64,000 bases of DNA from Solibacillus silvestris (GCA_001586195.1 CP014609.1:2942501-3006500); one strand, 5' to 3'. Positions 1 to 9,205 are shown, counted from the stretch's first letter. Made by a program: numbers and translations. The notes: generated by a model from the sequence alone, not told the origin.

Positions 1-564
1 AAACCCACCAATGATACATTGAAGTGCTACCATCCAATACGCATCTACTTCTTTGCTTATTTTCTTCACGTAAATTACTCCGAACGCCCAGCTTACAGCA
101 GTTAGTAACCCGAGCGTAACGCCGATTGCTGAAACATGGACTGTCAGACCATCCACACTAACGACCGCTACCCCTACAAATCCTAGAAACAAACCGAGGA
201 TTTTGACTGGTGATAAAGATTCACCGAGTAATAGCCAAGCGAAAAGACCAAGTAATATCGGTTGAAAATAGACAAGAACGGAAAACAAGCCACTCGGTAA
301 ATAAAGCAATCCGGCCGTCTGAAGTCCGAAAAACAGAATTGTATTAAAGAAAGCCCCAATACAGTACTTTTGCCAGTTTTCCCGCCAATTTACTTTTTCC
401 CTAGTTTTCCAAATGATAACAGTCAGTAGGATGCCTCCTAAAAGCGCACGTTGTCCAGCATAAAGCAATGGCGGTGAGTAGGGTACCGCTAATTTATTAA
501 TTGGCCAGCTCGCACCCCAAATTAAGATAAGGGCGATAAGCGCAACAGTCGATTTTTTAAACAC
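1..564 (-). CDS. EamA/DMT-family permease, C-terminal part outside window
   Basis: The reverse strand gives 188 codons starting FKKSTVALIALILIWGASWP and running off the left edge. Regularly spaced hydrophobic helices and the N-terminal IWGASWPINK motif are typical of the EamA (drug/metabolite transporter) family, inner-membrane exporters or importers with ten helices; roughly the first six are visible. The start is taken as GTG because GGGG lies nine bases upstream. The substrate cannot be read from the sequence. The family call is secure; the other end of the gene is not visible. Confidence 0.85.
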   Translation of the reverse strand, partial: MFKKSTVALIALILIWGASWPINKLAVPYSPPLLYAGQRALLGGILLTVIIWKTREKVNWRENWQKYCIGAFFNTILFFGLQTAGLLYLPSGLFSVLVYFQPILLGLFAWLLLGESLSPVKILGLFLGFVGVAVVSVDGLTVHVSAIGVTLGLLTAVSWAFGVIYVKKISKEVDAYWMVALQCIIGGF

Positions 565-627
565 AATCTAAATCCCCTTTCATCGGCATAAAGCATGTCC
601 CTATAATCACTGCAAAGTTCAAAGAGA

Positions 628-646
628 CGATGCACGGTTGCATCGC
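628..646 (-). terminator. Possible terminator of the 5-oxoproline unit
   Basis: A CGATGCA/TGCATCG stem with a CGGT loop lies after the DUF1445 gene in its direction of transcription. The T-run after it is poor, so this is only a weak intrinsic terminator candidate. Confidence 0.35.
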
Positions 647-721
647 CTCACATTAGTAAGAGTATTTCCACACCCTACCTTTACAATCTATCTTACTATG
701 AAAGTATGATTCCACATACAT

Positions 722-1513
722 CTATAACACACTGAATGCTTCATCCTTTATATCACTGATGAACATATGTCCTGGTGCATGAGTAATCATAATCGAAGGC
801 TTACTTTCCATCGCAACAGCTTGAGGCGTCACACCACAAGCCCAAAATACCGGAACCTCCCCTGATTTGAATGGGACAGCATCACCAAAATCAGGTTTTG
901 TAATATCCTTGATGCCAATTTGACCAGGATCCCCAATATGTATTGGCGCACCGTGTACTGCCGGGAAACGTGACGTAATCTGGACTGCACGGATGGCATC
1001 CTCTGGCGTCATTGGTCGCATACTAACGACTGTCGGCCCCTCGAACATACCTGCTTTGTTACTCATAATGTTCGTTTTGTACATCGGAACATTACAGTTT
1101 TCCTCGATATGTCTAATCGGAATACCGCTCTCAAGAAGTGGGGTTTCAAATGTAAAGCTACAACCGATCAAGAAGCCAACCATATCGTCTTCCCAGTACT
1201 CCGTAATATCTGCCACTTCTTCTGTAAATACACCATTTCGGTAAATACGATATTTCGGGATGTCTTTACGGATATCTGCATTTTCGGCAATCATAGCAGG
1301 AATATATGAACCAGGCTCCGTCACGTCCAGTAAAGGGCATGACTTCGGATTCCGCTGACAGAAAAGCAAAAAGTCAAAGGCATGTTCCTTTTTTAAAATA
1401 ACCAAGTTCGCTTGTGTATTACCTTTTGACATTCCTGCAGTCGGTCCAGTAATTTCTTGATTTCTTATCAACTCTCTTATTTCTTTCGGCTCTAACATTC
1501 CATAGTTCACCAT
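722..1513 (-). CDS. ycsI: DUF1445 putative hydro-lyase (YcsI family)
   Basis: The 263-residue protein carries the DUF1445 signature: a CSFTFE block near residue 118, the IRHIEENCNVPMYKT stretch, and the HIGDPGQIGI..PDFGD block near 192-210. Mitochondrial and bacterial relatives include D-glutamate cyclase, which interconverts D-glutamate and 5-oxo-D-proline, so a place beside 5-oxoprolinase genes makes sense. It is the last gene of the unit pxpA-ycsG-ycsI, the same set seen in the Bacillus subtilis ycs/kip region. The ATG is chosen for GGGAGGGG eight bases upstream. Family certain; the cyclase role is inference. Confidence 0.85.
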   Translation of the reverse strand: MVNYGMLEPKEIRELIRNQEITGPTAGMSKGNTQANLVILKKEHAFDFLLFCQRNPKSCPLLDVTEPGSYIPAMIAENADIRKDIPKYRIYRNGVFTEEVADITEYWEDDMVGFLIGCSFTFETPLLESGIPIRHIEENCNVPMYKTNIMSNKAGMFEGPTVVSMRPMTPEDAIRAVQITSRFPAVHGAPIHIGDPGQIGIKDITKPDFGDAVPFKSGEVPVFWACGVTPQAVAMESKPSIMITHAPGHMFISDIKDEAFSVL

Positions 1514-1545
1514 AAAACCCCTCCCGAATTTGTCTTCTTATTCCT

Positions 1546-2784
1546 TTATTTAAAAACCAATGGTACTTGTTCAATCAAAGTCACGACACTTAAAACACCC
1601 ATGATTACCACGACAAAAGCGCCCGTAACCGTCAACCATATCGGATGTTTATATGTACCAACAATATTTTTCTTATGTGCAGCAATTAATAACGTACCTA
1701 AACCGATTGGCAAAATAAAGGCATTCAACGCTCCTACAATAAGCAAGATTGTTACCGGCTTTCCAACAAAAGCAAACGTTACTGTTGAAATAACGATAAA
1801 CGCAATGATAACCCAATTTTGAAACTTCTCAATGAGAGGGTGAAACGTTCGGATAAATGAAACCGACGTATATGCAGCACCTACAACAGATGTTACTGCC
1901 GCAGCCCACATAATTACACCAAACATACGATAACCAATGTCACCTGCAGCTAGCTGGAATACTGAAGCTGGCGGATTCGCTGGATCGATCGCTAGTCCTT
2001 TTGATACTACTCCAAGTACGGCCAAGAATAATGCCACACGCATAACACCGGTAACAAGTATCCCTGTAACAGAGCTTTTTGTAACTTCCGGCAATGATTC
2101 AACACCTTTAATACCTGCGTCTAATAGACGGTGTCCGCCTGCAAACGTAATATATCCTCCTACCGTTCCACCAACAAGCGTAACAATAGCGAATATACTG
2201 ATTTGCTCCGGTTTAAACGTATTCACAATCGCCTCTCCAACCGGCGGCGATGTAGTAAATGCCACGTACAGCATGAGGAGAATCATTACAACCCCTGCAA
2301 TTTGTGCGAATTTATCCATCGCTTTACCTGCTTCTTTCACAACAAATATAAAAATTGCTAAAATCGCACTGACAACAGCACCTGTAATCGGATCCCAGCC
2401 AAGCATGGCATTCAGACCCAAGCCTGCACCTGCTACGTTTCCGATATTAAATGCCAAACCGCCAATTACGATCAGTATTGCCAAAACAACGCCCAGCCCA
2501 GGTAACACCTTGTTGGCAATTTCTTGTCCACGCAATCCGGAAACGGCAATGATTCTCCAAATATTCATTTGAGAAAAGATGTCTAGTAATAATGAAATTA
2601 AAATAACAAAGGCAAAGCTAGCAGCCAATTGCTGTGTAAATACAGTAGTCTGTGTCAAAAAGCCCGGTCCAATCGATGATGTGGCCATTAAAAAGGCTGC
2701 TCCAAGTAAAACACTTCTACTTACCTTCTTTTTCCCGGTAACGTTGACATCTTTTAGTGTCGAGTCAGTTTTAGGATTTTTCAT
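1546..2784 (-). CDS. ycsG: NRAMP-like membrane transporter (YcsG family)
   Basis: About 412 residues with some eleven hydrophobic helices. The first helix region reads ASSIGPGFLTQTTVFTQQ, an NRAMP-like start in which the metal-binding DPGN motif of true manganese/iron transporters is not present, so a metal substrate is unlikely. The gene follows pxpA by one base and precedes the DUF1445 gene. Context suggests import of 5-oxoproline or a related compound (inference). A longer frame begins upstream at 2811, but the ATG at 2784 has GGAGG seven bases before it and avoids overlap with pxpA. Confidence 0.8.
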   Translation of the reverse strand: MKNPKTDSTLKDVNVTGKKKVSRSVLLGAAFLMATSSIGPGFLTQTTVFTQQLAASFAFVILISLLLDIFSQMNIWRIIAVSGLRGQEIANKVLPGLGVVLAILIVIGGLAFNIGNVAGAGLGLNAMLGWDPITGAVVSAILAIFIFVVKEAGKAMDKFAQIAGVVMILLMLYVAFTTSPPVGEAIVNTFKPEQISIFAIVTLVGGTVGGYITFAGGHRLLDAGIKGVESLPEVTKSSVTGILVTGVMRVALFLAVLGVVSKGLAIDPANPPASVFQLAAGDIGYRMFGVIMWAAAVTSVVGAAYTSVSFIRTFHPLIEKFQNWVIIAFIVISTVTFAFVGKPVTILLIVGALNAFILPIGLGTLLIAAHKKNIVGTYKHPIWLTVTGAFVVVIMGVLSVVTLIEQVPLVFK

Positions 2785-2785
2785 A

Positions 2786-3556
2786 TTAAACCTCCAAATT
2801 ACAGATTGCATCTACAGTAATATTGTTCTTAGTCAATGTTTCGTTTATATATTTTGCAAAGGCTAGTGCATGTGCACCATCACCGTGAATACAAATGGTA
2901 TCTGCTCGCAGCGGAACTTCTGTTTTTTGCTCAGAAACTACGATTCCTTTTGTCACCATTTTCACTATTTGCGCAACAGATTGCTCTTGATCTGTAATCA
3001 TCGCATTCTTTTGTGATCGAGAAGTCAATGACCCGTCTGCTTGATACGTGCGATCTGCAAATACTTCGTGTGCCGTTCGTAAACCAATCTTCTCTCCGGC
3101 CTTCGTCAATTCACTGCCGGAAAGTCCAAATAATATCAAGGATGGGGATACATCATATACTGCTTGTGCAATCGCTTCGGCAAGTTTTGGATCCTTTGCC
3201 GCCATATTGTACAGCGCACCATGGGGTTTTACATGCTGCATTTTTTCATTAAATGTCATTAAAAATCCTTGCAATGCACCAATTTGATAGACGACCATGT
3301 CATATCCTTCTTGGGGAGTAATCGCCATTTCTCTTCGCCCGAATCCGTTCAAATCCGGCAAACCAGGATGCGCACCAATTTTGACACCATTGGAAATGGC
3401 CATCTTCACTGTTTCTCTCATCACACTCGGATCTCCGCCATGAAAACCGCAGGCAATATTTGCAGATGTAACGTATTTCAAAATTTCTTCCTGCTCCCCC
3501 AGTTTATAGCGACCAAAACTCTCCCCTAAATCACAATTCAAATCTACTTGAAACAT
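2786..3556 (-). CDS. pxpA: 5-oxoprolinase subunit A
   Basis: LamB/YcsF family protein of 256 residues. The N-terminus [12 protein letters not shown] and the internal [17 protein letters not shown] and KPHGALYN motifs are hallmarks of the family. With PxpB and PxpC it forms the prokaryotic ATP-dependent 5-oxoprolinase that opens 5-oxoproline to glutamate in the cytoplasm. The start was moved to the second Met because GGAGGGG lies six bases before it. It is first in the leftward unit with ycsG and ycsI and is divergent from pxpB-pxpC across a 271-base regulatory gap. Confidence 0.95.
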   Translation of the reverse strand: MFQVDLNCDLGESFGRYKLGEQEEILKYVTSANIACGFHGGDPSVMRETVKMAISNGVKIGAHPGLPDLNGFGRREMAITPQEGYDMVVYQIGALQGFLMTFNEKMQHVKPHGALYNMAAKDPKLAEAIAQAVYDVSPSLILFGLSGSELTKAGEKIGLRTAHEVFADRTYQADGSLTSRSQKNAMITDQEQSVAQIVKMVTKGIVVSEQKTEVPLRADTICIHGDGAHALAFAKYINETLTKNNITVDAICNLEV

Positions 3557-3606
3557 ATTTCTCCCCTCCATTGATAATCGTTTAATAATTATTAAGCATT
3601 CTCGCA

Positions 3607-3624
3607 GTTCCCGAAATTCGGAAC
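3607..3624. promoter_or_regulatory. Candidate KipR (IclR-type) operator
   Basis: GTTCCCGAAATTCGGAAC is an inverted repeat with a perfect 11-base core, CCGAAATTCGG, and arms offset by one base. It lies in the gap between the divergent pxpA and pxpB units, the expected position for the product of the nearby IclR-type gene. A half-site-like TTTCCGAAC lies upstream of that regulator as well. Binding is inferred, not shown. Confidence 0.5.
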
Positions 3625-3827
3625 AATAGTTTTAAAACTAAAACAAATTCTAGCATAAATATTTTCGCTTGAATATATTATTTGCAAAATTATTCGAAAA
3701 TTGTAAATAACGCAATATTCTTAACATACATACTTGATTTTAAAATTGAAAACAAATTATAATGTTAGAAATATCCGTTTTGAAAAACATAAATACCGAA
3801 ATTCGAAACCTTGAGGAGCTGTTTATA

Positions 3828-4562
3828 ATGGCCTATCAGAAAATTAATGCACACATAAGGCCCTTAGGGGATTCTGCGCTCGTCATTCAGTTAGGTGACG
3901 GAATCAGCCTTGCCATCCATGAGAAAGTTAAAAATATTTCCAATCTATTAGAAAAAGAACCGTTTACAGGATTGATTGAATCTGTGCCGTCTTATAATAG
4001 CTTGACCATTTATTACAATCCGGTTGCCGTCTTTTTGTCCAACACGGATAAAGCATCCGCAAGTCCCTATAAGAAAGTAAGTGCAATTATTTTATCGCTG
4101 CTAGATCAATTAGAAACAAGTGAAACATCCGAACAACGGCTAATAACACTCCCAGTCGTGTACGGAGGAGAGTTTGGTCCGGATTTGGAATATGTAGCAA
4201 GTTATCACGGACTTTCTGTTGAAGATGTGATTGAAATTCATTCGTCAAACGAGTACTTAGTTTATATGATTGGCTTTGCTCCTGGGTTTCCGTTTATGGG
4301 CGGGATGGATGAAAGAATTGCAACACCACGTAAGGATTCACCACGTCTAGCCATCACACCGGGTTCAGTAGGAATTGCTGGTAAACAAACAGGCATCTAC
4401 CCATTAGAAACTCCCGGAGGATGGCAAATTATCGGCAGGACTCCGCTCGATTTGTTTCTTCCGGAACTTTCACCGCCAACTCTGTTACAGGCCGGAGATA
4501 GAATCCGCTATGTACCGATAACGCTTGAAGAGTATGCTGTCTATAAGGAGATGAAACAATGA
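3828..4562 (+). CDS. pxpB: 5-oxoprolinase subunit B (KipI-like)
   Basis: A 244-residue protein with the KipI/allophanate hydrolase subunit 1 signature: PLGDSALVIQLG near the N-terminus, PVVYGGEFGPDLEYVA in the middle, and GFAPGFPFMGG followed by PRLAITPGSVGIAGKQTGIYP. It is a PxpABC 5-oxoprolinase subunit; in B. subtilis the homologue KipI also inhibits the sporulation kinase KinA. A longer frame starts at 3762, but the ATG at 3828 has GAGGAG upstream and matches the family length. It overlaps pxpC by four bases (ATGA), implying translational coupling. Confidence 0.93.
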   Translation: MAYQKINAHIRPLGDSALVIQLGDGISLAIHEKVKNISNLLEKEPFTGLIESVPSYNSLTIYYNPVAVFLSNTDKASASPYKKVSAIILSLLDQLETSETSEQRLITLPVVYGGEFGPDLEYVASYHGLSVEDVIEIHSSNEYLVYMIGFAPGFPFMGGMDERIATPRKDSPRLAITPGSVGIAGKQTGIYPLETPGGWQIIGRTPLDLFLPELSPPTLLQAGDRIRYVPITLEEYAVYKEMKQ

Positions 4563-5554
4563 GCATTAAAGTAATTCATCCTGGATTATTGACTACGATT
4601 CAAGATTTAGGGAGATTCGGTTCACAAAAATTTGGCGTCATCGTAAGTGGCGCAATGGATCCGATTTCTCTCAGGATTGCCAATTTACTTGTCGGAAATA
4701 ACGAAGGCGAAGGAGCACTCGAAATCACACTTTTAGGGACAACGCTCCAATTTGACACGGATGAGTTAGTTGCCATTACAGGTGGAGACCTGCAGCCTAC
4801 AATTGATGGAGAAAAAGCGCCAATGTGGAGACCTGTCCTCATTCGTAAAGGATCTGTTTTACAATTCAAGTCAGCAATTAATGGGTGTAGGGCCTACGTG
4901 GCATTCGCTGGCGGAATCGTCGTGCCTGAAGTTATGGGAAGTAAAAGCACTTATTTGCGCGCAGCTATTGGAGGGCTTCAAGGTAGAGCATTACAAAAAG
5001 GAGATGAATTGGACAGCGGAGACTCCAATCCACTCAGTCAGGCATTTGTTCAACAGCTCGAAAAAATGACTGCTCACTTTAATTGGTCTGTCGACTATAC
5101 AGAGTTTATATCATTTGATAAAACACAAACGATCAGGGTATTACATGGTGCTGAGTTCGAGCGTTTTGATATCGAAAGTCAACAAGCGTTCTACTCAAAG
5201 CCCTATAAATTAACGACTCAAGCGGATCGAATGGGCTATCGGTTGGATGGCGAGCCACTCAGCCTTTCAGAGAAATTTGAATTGCTATCAGAAGGAGTCA
5301 CGTACGGTACGATTCAAGTGCCTTCAAACGGCCAGCCTATTATTCTGATGGTTGATCGACAAACGACAGGAGGATATCCAAAAATCGGTCAAGTCATTTC
5401 TGTTGACCTCCCTTGTTTAGCACAAATGCAACCAAACACGAACATTCAGTTCAAGAAGTTTTCCCTTGAACAAGCAGAAGTAGAATTAATCAAACAAGAG
5501 CAGCTGCTGCGCAAATTAGCAATGGGCATCCATTTTAAAGCACTTCATAAATGA
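4559..5554 (+). CDS. pxpC: 5-oxoprolinase subunit C (KipA-like)
   Basis: A 331-residue biotin-dependent carboxyltransferase-fold protein of the KipA/allophanate hydrolase subunit 2 family. It begins IKVIHPGLLTTIQDLGRFG, has GVIVSGAMDPISLRIANLLVGN next, and DRQTTGGYPKIGQVISVDLP near the C-terminus, all conserved in the family. It pairs with PxpB as the partner subunit. The start overlaps the pxpB stop by four bases. The gene ends ahead of a strong hairpin at 5634-5671 shared with the convergent regulator gene. Confidence 0.93.
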   Translation: MSIKVIHPGLLTTIQDLGRFGSQKFGVIVSGAMDPISLRIANLLVGNNEGEGALEITLLGTTLQFDTDELVAITGGDLQPTIDGEKAPMWRPVLIRKGSVLQFKSAINGCRAYVAFAGGIVVPEVMGSKSTYLRAAIGGLQGRALQKGDELDSGDSNPLSQAFVQQLEKMTAHFNWSVDYTEFISFDKTQTIRVLHGAEFERFDIESQQAFYSKPYKLTTQADRMGYRLDGEPLSLSEKFELLSEGVTYGTIQVPSNGQPIILMVDRQTTGGYPKIGQVISVDLPCLAQMQPNTNIQFKKFSLEQAEVELIKQEQLLRKLAMGIHFKALHK

Positions 5555-5633
5555 GAGCATATGAAAACCGAAAAGTTGATAGCAGTTACGGAAATGATTG
5601 AAATTGATACATAACCGTATATAGATGCAAAAC

Positions 5634-5671
5634 GAGGCGATCTCGCATCCAATTGATGCAGAGACCGCCTC
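5634..5671. terminator. Bidirectional hairpin between pxpC and kipR
   Basis: GAGGCGATCTCGCATC pairs with GATGCAGAGACCGCCTC across a four-base loop, leaving single mismatches. It stands between convergent pxpC and the IclR-type gene and is followed by a T-rich stretch on the plus strand. Confidence 0.8.
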
Positions 5672-5674
5672 CTG

Positions 5675-6430
5675 TTATTTTCTATAGCCTAATTGCATTG
5701 AAATATTCTCAGCAACTTTTTTTACCTTCTTTGCATAGATCTCAATGTTTTCATCCTGATAATTCGCTTCGATCCCTGCGATACTGATTCCCGCAATAAC
5801 TTCTCCGTTGTGATTAAAAATCGGGGCTGCAATGGCCGCTGTATGGTTTTCCAATTCCGAATGACTGATTGTATAGCCATCGATTCTCGCTTGTTTGATC
5901 GTTTCATAAATTTTATCTTTTTCAGTAATTGTCCCGTTTGCAAACGATTTTGGATTGATTGACTCAAGATACGTCTCCACTTCTGAATCAGGTAAAAAGG
6001 ACAAGATTGCACGTGAACAGGCACCGGCATATAGCGGACTTTTCCTGCCGATCGAAGTATACAAACGCACCTTTTGTTTTGTGTCTATTTTCTCAATATA
6101 GATGGCTTCATCTCCCTCTTTAACAATTAAGTTAATGGCTTCCTTCACATCATTATGTAATTCATGCATATACGGATAAGCAACCTTACGTAAATCAATC
6201 CTGCCTAAAACCAGCTGACCGAATTTGAGAAACAAAAGTCCAAGTCGATATTTCGAATCGCTTCCTTTTTCCAAGAACTCCATTTCCTCTAATGACCTGA
6301 GCATTCGATACACCGAAGATTTCGGAATCCCCGATAGATCAATAATTTCTTGAAAGGTTAATTCATTATGCTCTATAAATAAATTTAATATATCCATCGA
6401 ACGGACAACCGTTTTATTTTTGTTGTTCAT
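5675..6430 (-). CDS. kipR: IclR-family transcriptional regulator
   Basis: A 251-residue IclR-type regulator. The N-terminal winged helix spans about residues 5-65 (VRSMDILNLF...LTFQEIIDLSGIPKSSVYRMLRSLEE) and the effector-binding IclR domain fills the rest, with GVSIAGIEANY-like closing sequence typical of the family. Placement next to pxpBC matches kipR, the repressor of the kip operon in B. subtilis. The ATG at 6430 is preferred over an upstream GTG because GGAAAGGAG precedes it, although spacing (12 bases) is long. Ligand unknown; 5-oxoproline is a guess. Confidence 0.88.
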   Translation of the reverse strand: MNNKNKTVVRSMDILNLFIEHNELTFQEIIDLSGIPKSSVYRMLRSLEEMEFLEKGSDSKYRLGLLFLKFGQLVLGRIDLRKVAYPYMHELHNDVKEAINLIVKEGDEAIYIEKIDTKQKVRLYTSIGRKSPLYAGACSRAILSFLPDSEVETYLESINPKSFANGTITEKDKIYETIKQARIDGYTISHSELENHTAAIAAPIFNHNGEVIAGISIAGIEANYQDENIEIYAKKVKKVAENISMQLGYRK

Positions 6431-6467
6431 TAATTGTAGTCGCTCCTTTCCATTCACCACTTTACAT

Positions 6468-6611
6468 TTAGATATTCCTACCGTTTGTATTTCCGAACCC
6501 TACTGCTTCACTCGTTAAGGTATTCATAAGTTCCTTCTTTTTAGCTTCCATCCAACTTTTAAATTTAACATACTTAGACTCTCCCGTATGGATTACTTCA
6601 TTAAAATCCAT
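6468..6611 (-). CDS. Small unrecognised ORF (47 residues)
   Basis: MDFNEVIHTGESKYVKFKSW begins a 47-residue frame with GGAAG nine bases before its ATG and a lysine-rich middle. The translation looks protein-like, but no family is recognised, and it may be the leftover N-terminus of a larger lost gene. It sits upstream of kipR in the same direction. Confidence 0.3.
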   Translation of the reverse strand: MDFNEVIHTGESKYVKFKSWMEAKKKELMNTLTSEAVGFGNTNGRNI

Positions 6612-6964
6612 TGAATACACTTCCTGACTTAATATAAGTATTATACCCAGATTAGAAGGTAAAACGGAAACTATAGTAGGTGCACATTTAATAAAAACCT
6701 CATTTACTTATGGGAACGGTTCTCTGCGACTATTTGCTGGATCTCCATACATTTAAATAAAACAGGTACGTGTAGTAGGTATAATAAAGCAGTAGAGAAT
6801 ACAATTCCATTACTATTCTATTACTAGTTTTGTAAAAAATCGTAAGGAAAAAGAGCGAATTTCGTTAACATAATCTTTATTAAGCTATACATAGATCTAT
6901 ATATTCTCTTAACATTCCTTTTCTAAAATAAATTTGAATCATATTTTAGATAGGAGATGGAGAA
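6612..6964. other. Gene-free stretch with possible PhoP-type boxes
   Basis: No convincing gene is seen here. Before the glycerophosphodiesterase, TTAACA hexamers occur at 6865 and 6909, each followed five bases later by an imperfect T-rich hexamer. This resembles the direct-repeat layout of Bacillus PhoP boxes, and glpQ is phosphate-regulated in B. subtilis, but the match is weak. Confidence 0.25.
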
Positions 6965-7795
6965 TTGAGAAAAAAATTATTAGTGGGAACAGGTATGGCC
7001 TTATCGTTATTATTAAGCCCGTTCAGTCAATCATTTGCAGAACAACCAACAGTAGGTGAAAGAAAACAAGTGAGTAATGTAGCACACCGTGGCGCAACAG
7101 CTTATACACCTGAAAATACGATTGCCGCTTTTGATCTAGCAGTTGATATGAAAGCCGATTATATTGAAATCGATGTTCAAAGAAGTAAAGATGGTGAATT
7201 AGTATTGATTCATGATACCACGGTAGATCGTACAACAGATGGAACGGGAAAAGTTGGAGATTTAACATTGGAACAGCTTAGAAGTCTTGATGCAGGTAGT
7301 TGGAAAGGAGAACAATTTGCAGGAGAACCAATCCCAACATTTCAAGAAATTCTAGATCATTACCATGGGAAAATTGGAATTTTAATAGAATTAAAGGCTC
7401 CAGAGCTTTACCCTGGTATTGAAGAACAAGTAGCAGCAGCATTAATAGAACGAAATCTCCATAAACCACAAAATGAAAAAATCATTATTCAATCTTTTAA
7501 CTTTGAATCAATAAAAAAAATGGATCAGCTTCTTCCTAAAGTTCCAATCGGTGTATTAACTTCTAACCGAGCAGATACAACATTAGAAGCTTTACAGGAA
7601 TTTTCAACTTATGCGGATTGGTTTAACCCAAGTTATGGAATTGTGACGGAAGAATTAGTGAATCAAGTTCACTCTCTTGGAATGCAAATTGGTTCGTGGA
7701 CGGTTCGTAGTCAAGAAGCAGCAGACTTCCTATTCGAAATGGGCGTTGACGCAATTATTTCTGATTATCCGGATTATGTAGATCCTAGAAACTAA
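6965..7795 (+). CDS. Secreted glycerophosphodiester phosphodiesterase
   Basis: A 276-residue GDPD-family enzyme hydrolysing glycerophosphodiesters (lipid or teichoic-acid breakdown products) to glycerol phosphate plus alcohol. A signal peptide with charged MRKK start, a leucine-rich core and likely cleavage after SFA (residue 25) points to secretion. Catalytic and metal residues are visible: H41-R42 in AHRG, E68 and D70 in IEIDV, and H83-D84. The start is TTG, fixed by AGGAG upstream; the next in-frame ATG would lose the signal's charged region. It stands alone, followed by its own terminator. GlpQ-like role is likely; the substrate is not proven. Confidence 0.92.
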   Translation: MRKKLLVGTGMALSLLLSPFSQSFAEQPTVGERKQVSNVAHRGATAYTPENTIAAFDLAVDMKADYIEIDVQRSKDGELVLIHDTTVDRTTDGTGKVGDLTLEQLRSLDAGSWKGEQFAGEPIPTFQEILDHYHGKIGILIELKAPELYPGIEEQVAAALIERNLHKPQNEKIIIQSFNFESIKKMDQLLPKVPIGVLTSNRADTTLEALQEFSTYADWFNPSYGIVTEELVNQVHSLGMQIGSWTVRSQEAADFLFEMGVDAIISDYPDYVDPRN

Positions 7796-7820
7796 TATTC
7801 CTGTAAAATAGTTTAAGAAA

Positions 7821-7848
7821 AGGAGTAGTTGCTACTCCTTTTTTGTTT
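7821..7848 (+). terminator. Terminator of the glycerophosphodiesterase gene
   Basis: AGGAGTAG pairs with CTACTCCT around a three-base loop, followed by a run of T, a strong intrinsic terminator. Confidence 0.9.
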
Positions 7849-7979
7849 GGATTTTTTGTTGGTTTTTAGATTAAATTTTATACAAATAAGACCGATTCCG
7901 CCCAATCTGCTACACTAATTTGGATACATACTATAAGGGCTAGTAGACTTAAAAATTTCAGAGGGCGCTTTAGATGATT

Positions 7980-8972
7980 TTATATGAATTCGTATGTAAT
8001 TTCCGCCTTCTTGTACTTCTCCAGAAAGCGGTGAAGCTCTTCCTCGTCATAGAAAAATGCAATTTCACGGTGATTGTAGATGGCTTTTGCCACTTTCTCA
8101 AACGGCTCTTGATTCCCTTCAAAATACGTCGGCATTATAGTTGATACACGCTCGTAGCAAACCTTCCCTAACTCCAGCGTTCGCTTCTGATTCACTTTGT
8201 ACCACCCTTTAAATACATATTCAAACCCACCAAATTCACTTCGGACATGAGCAAATAACGCAATTTCTTGTCTTAGCTCATACAGTCGTTTCTTCATATA
8301 AGCTGTATTAAATTCTGAGTCGGTATGATACTCTGTGAAGAATTGTTCGTCCGCGTTTAGTTCATTATCCCAACTGGCATTCGGATAAAATTTTAACGCT
8401 TTAATATCGATGGCCTCCTGAAACTTATGTTTGGCCCCACTTCCTTGCAATCCTTTATACCCCGCCCCAAAACAGTTACAGCAATCTTTTACCGTTTTGA
8501 AGGCAATGTGCTCCGTTGCATCCAAGTATCCTCTATGTACGTAAGTCATTGGATTATACTCCTGTTCAACATCCCATACCTTATAATCCATTGTTTCAAA
8601 CCGTTGACGAATATGTAAAACTACTGAGTCGATTCTTTCATTCATTTCCTGCAAATCATTGATCACTTTTATACGAATAACCTCACATTCAATCGCTTGT
8701 ACGATATCGTGTTGACGCATAGAATCACTCAGTACCATTTCTTCTGTTAAATGATAGGGCTCATCAATTTCAATAATCATATTGATTTGTGGAAAGTAGA
8801 TATCTGCCAGCGCGTATGTTTTTGTTTCTACATCGCGGACGATATATTGCTGAGTAATCATTTTCACATCCGGGTTATTCAGCAAATGCCATATCCGTGA
8901 TACTACATAGTTTTCGTCATTCTTCTTATTTGTTTTGGATAATTGTTTTTTAATAAAGTTGTATTTTTTCAT
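7980..8972 (-). CDS. Probable AbaSI/PvuRts1I-like modification-dependent endonuclease
   Basis: A 330-residue protein with two apparent halves. The first (about 20-130) looks like a PD-(D/E)XK/Vsr-type nuclease: YVVSRIWHLLNN, then Asp in ALADIYFPQ and, fourteen residues later, acidic residues in IIEIDEPYH. The second half ends with FAHVRSEFGGFEYVFKGWYK, resembling the SRA-like DNA-reading domain of enzymes that cut 5-hydroxymethylcytosine DNA. Size also fits that family. The ATG is chosen for GGAG seven bases upstream. It is a lone gene outside the main defence island. The family assignment is by motif layout only and needs a profile search; substrate is inferred. Confidence 0.55.
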   Translation of the reverse strand: MKKYNFIKKQLSKTNKKNDENYVVSRIWHLLNNPDVKMITQQYIVRDVETKTYALADIYFPQINMIIEIDEPYHLTEEMVLSDSMRQHDIVQAIECEVIRIKVINDLQEMNERIDSVVLHIRQRFETMDYKVWDVEQEYNPMTYVHRGYLDATEHIAFKTVKDCCNCFGAGYKGLQGSGAKHKFQEAIDIKALKFYPNASWDNELNADEQFFTEYHTDSEFNTAYMKKRLYELRQEIALFAHVRSEFGGFEYVFKGWYKVNQKRTLELGKVCYERVSTIMPTYFEGNQEPFEKVAKAIYNHREIAFFYDEEELHRFLEKYKKAEITYEFI

Positions 8973-9114
8973 TGATAACTCCATTTTTCACGTCATTATA
9001 AGAAATATACACGATTTGTTACAATATGGGAAACTGCCTCTATAAGCTAAAATACTGTTGCATCACTGGTGTAACTTCTCTGTATAAATTACTGCATAAA
9101 TATTATTCAATCAG

Positions 9115-9156
9115 AAAAGCTCTAAACGCTGATATCACAGCCAATTAGAGCTTTTT
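9115..9156 (-). terminator. Terminator after the YkvI-like gene
   Basis: AAAAGCTCTAA pairs with TTAGAGCTTTT about 20 bases away, downstream of the leftward gene ending at 9206; T-runs occur on both sides. Confidence 0.75.
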
Positions 9157-9205
9157 GTAATGTGTATATATTAATCTAAGAAATTTCGTTATAACTAACT
9201 AAAGT

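Noticed and set aside
1937-2572. 211-residue plus-strand frame
   Set aside because: It is antisense to the clear NRAMP-like gene, has low-complexity Thr/Pro/Ala composition and no ribosome site.
1546-2784. Annotating the NRAMP-like protein as a manganese transporter
   Set aside because: The metal-binding DPGN motif is not present and the gene sits in a 5-oxoproline cluster.
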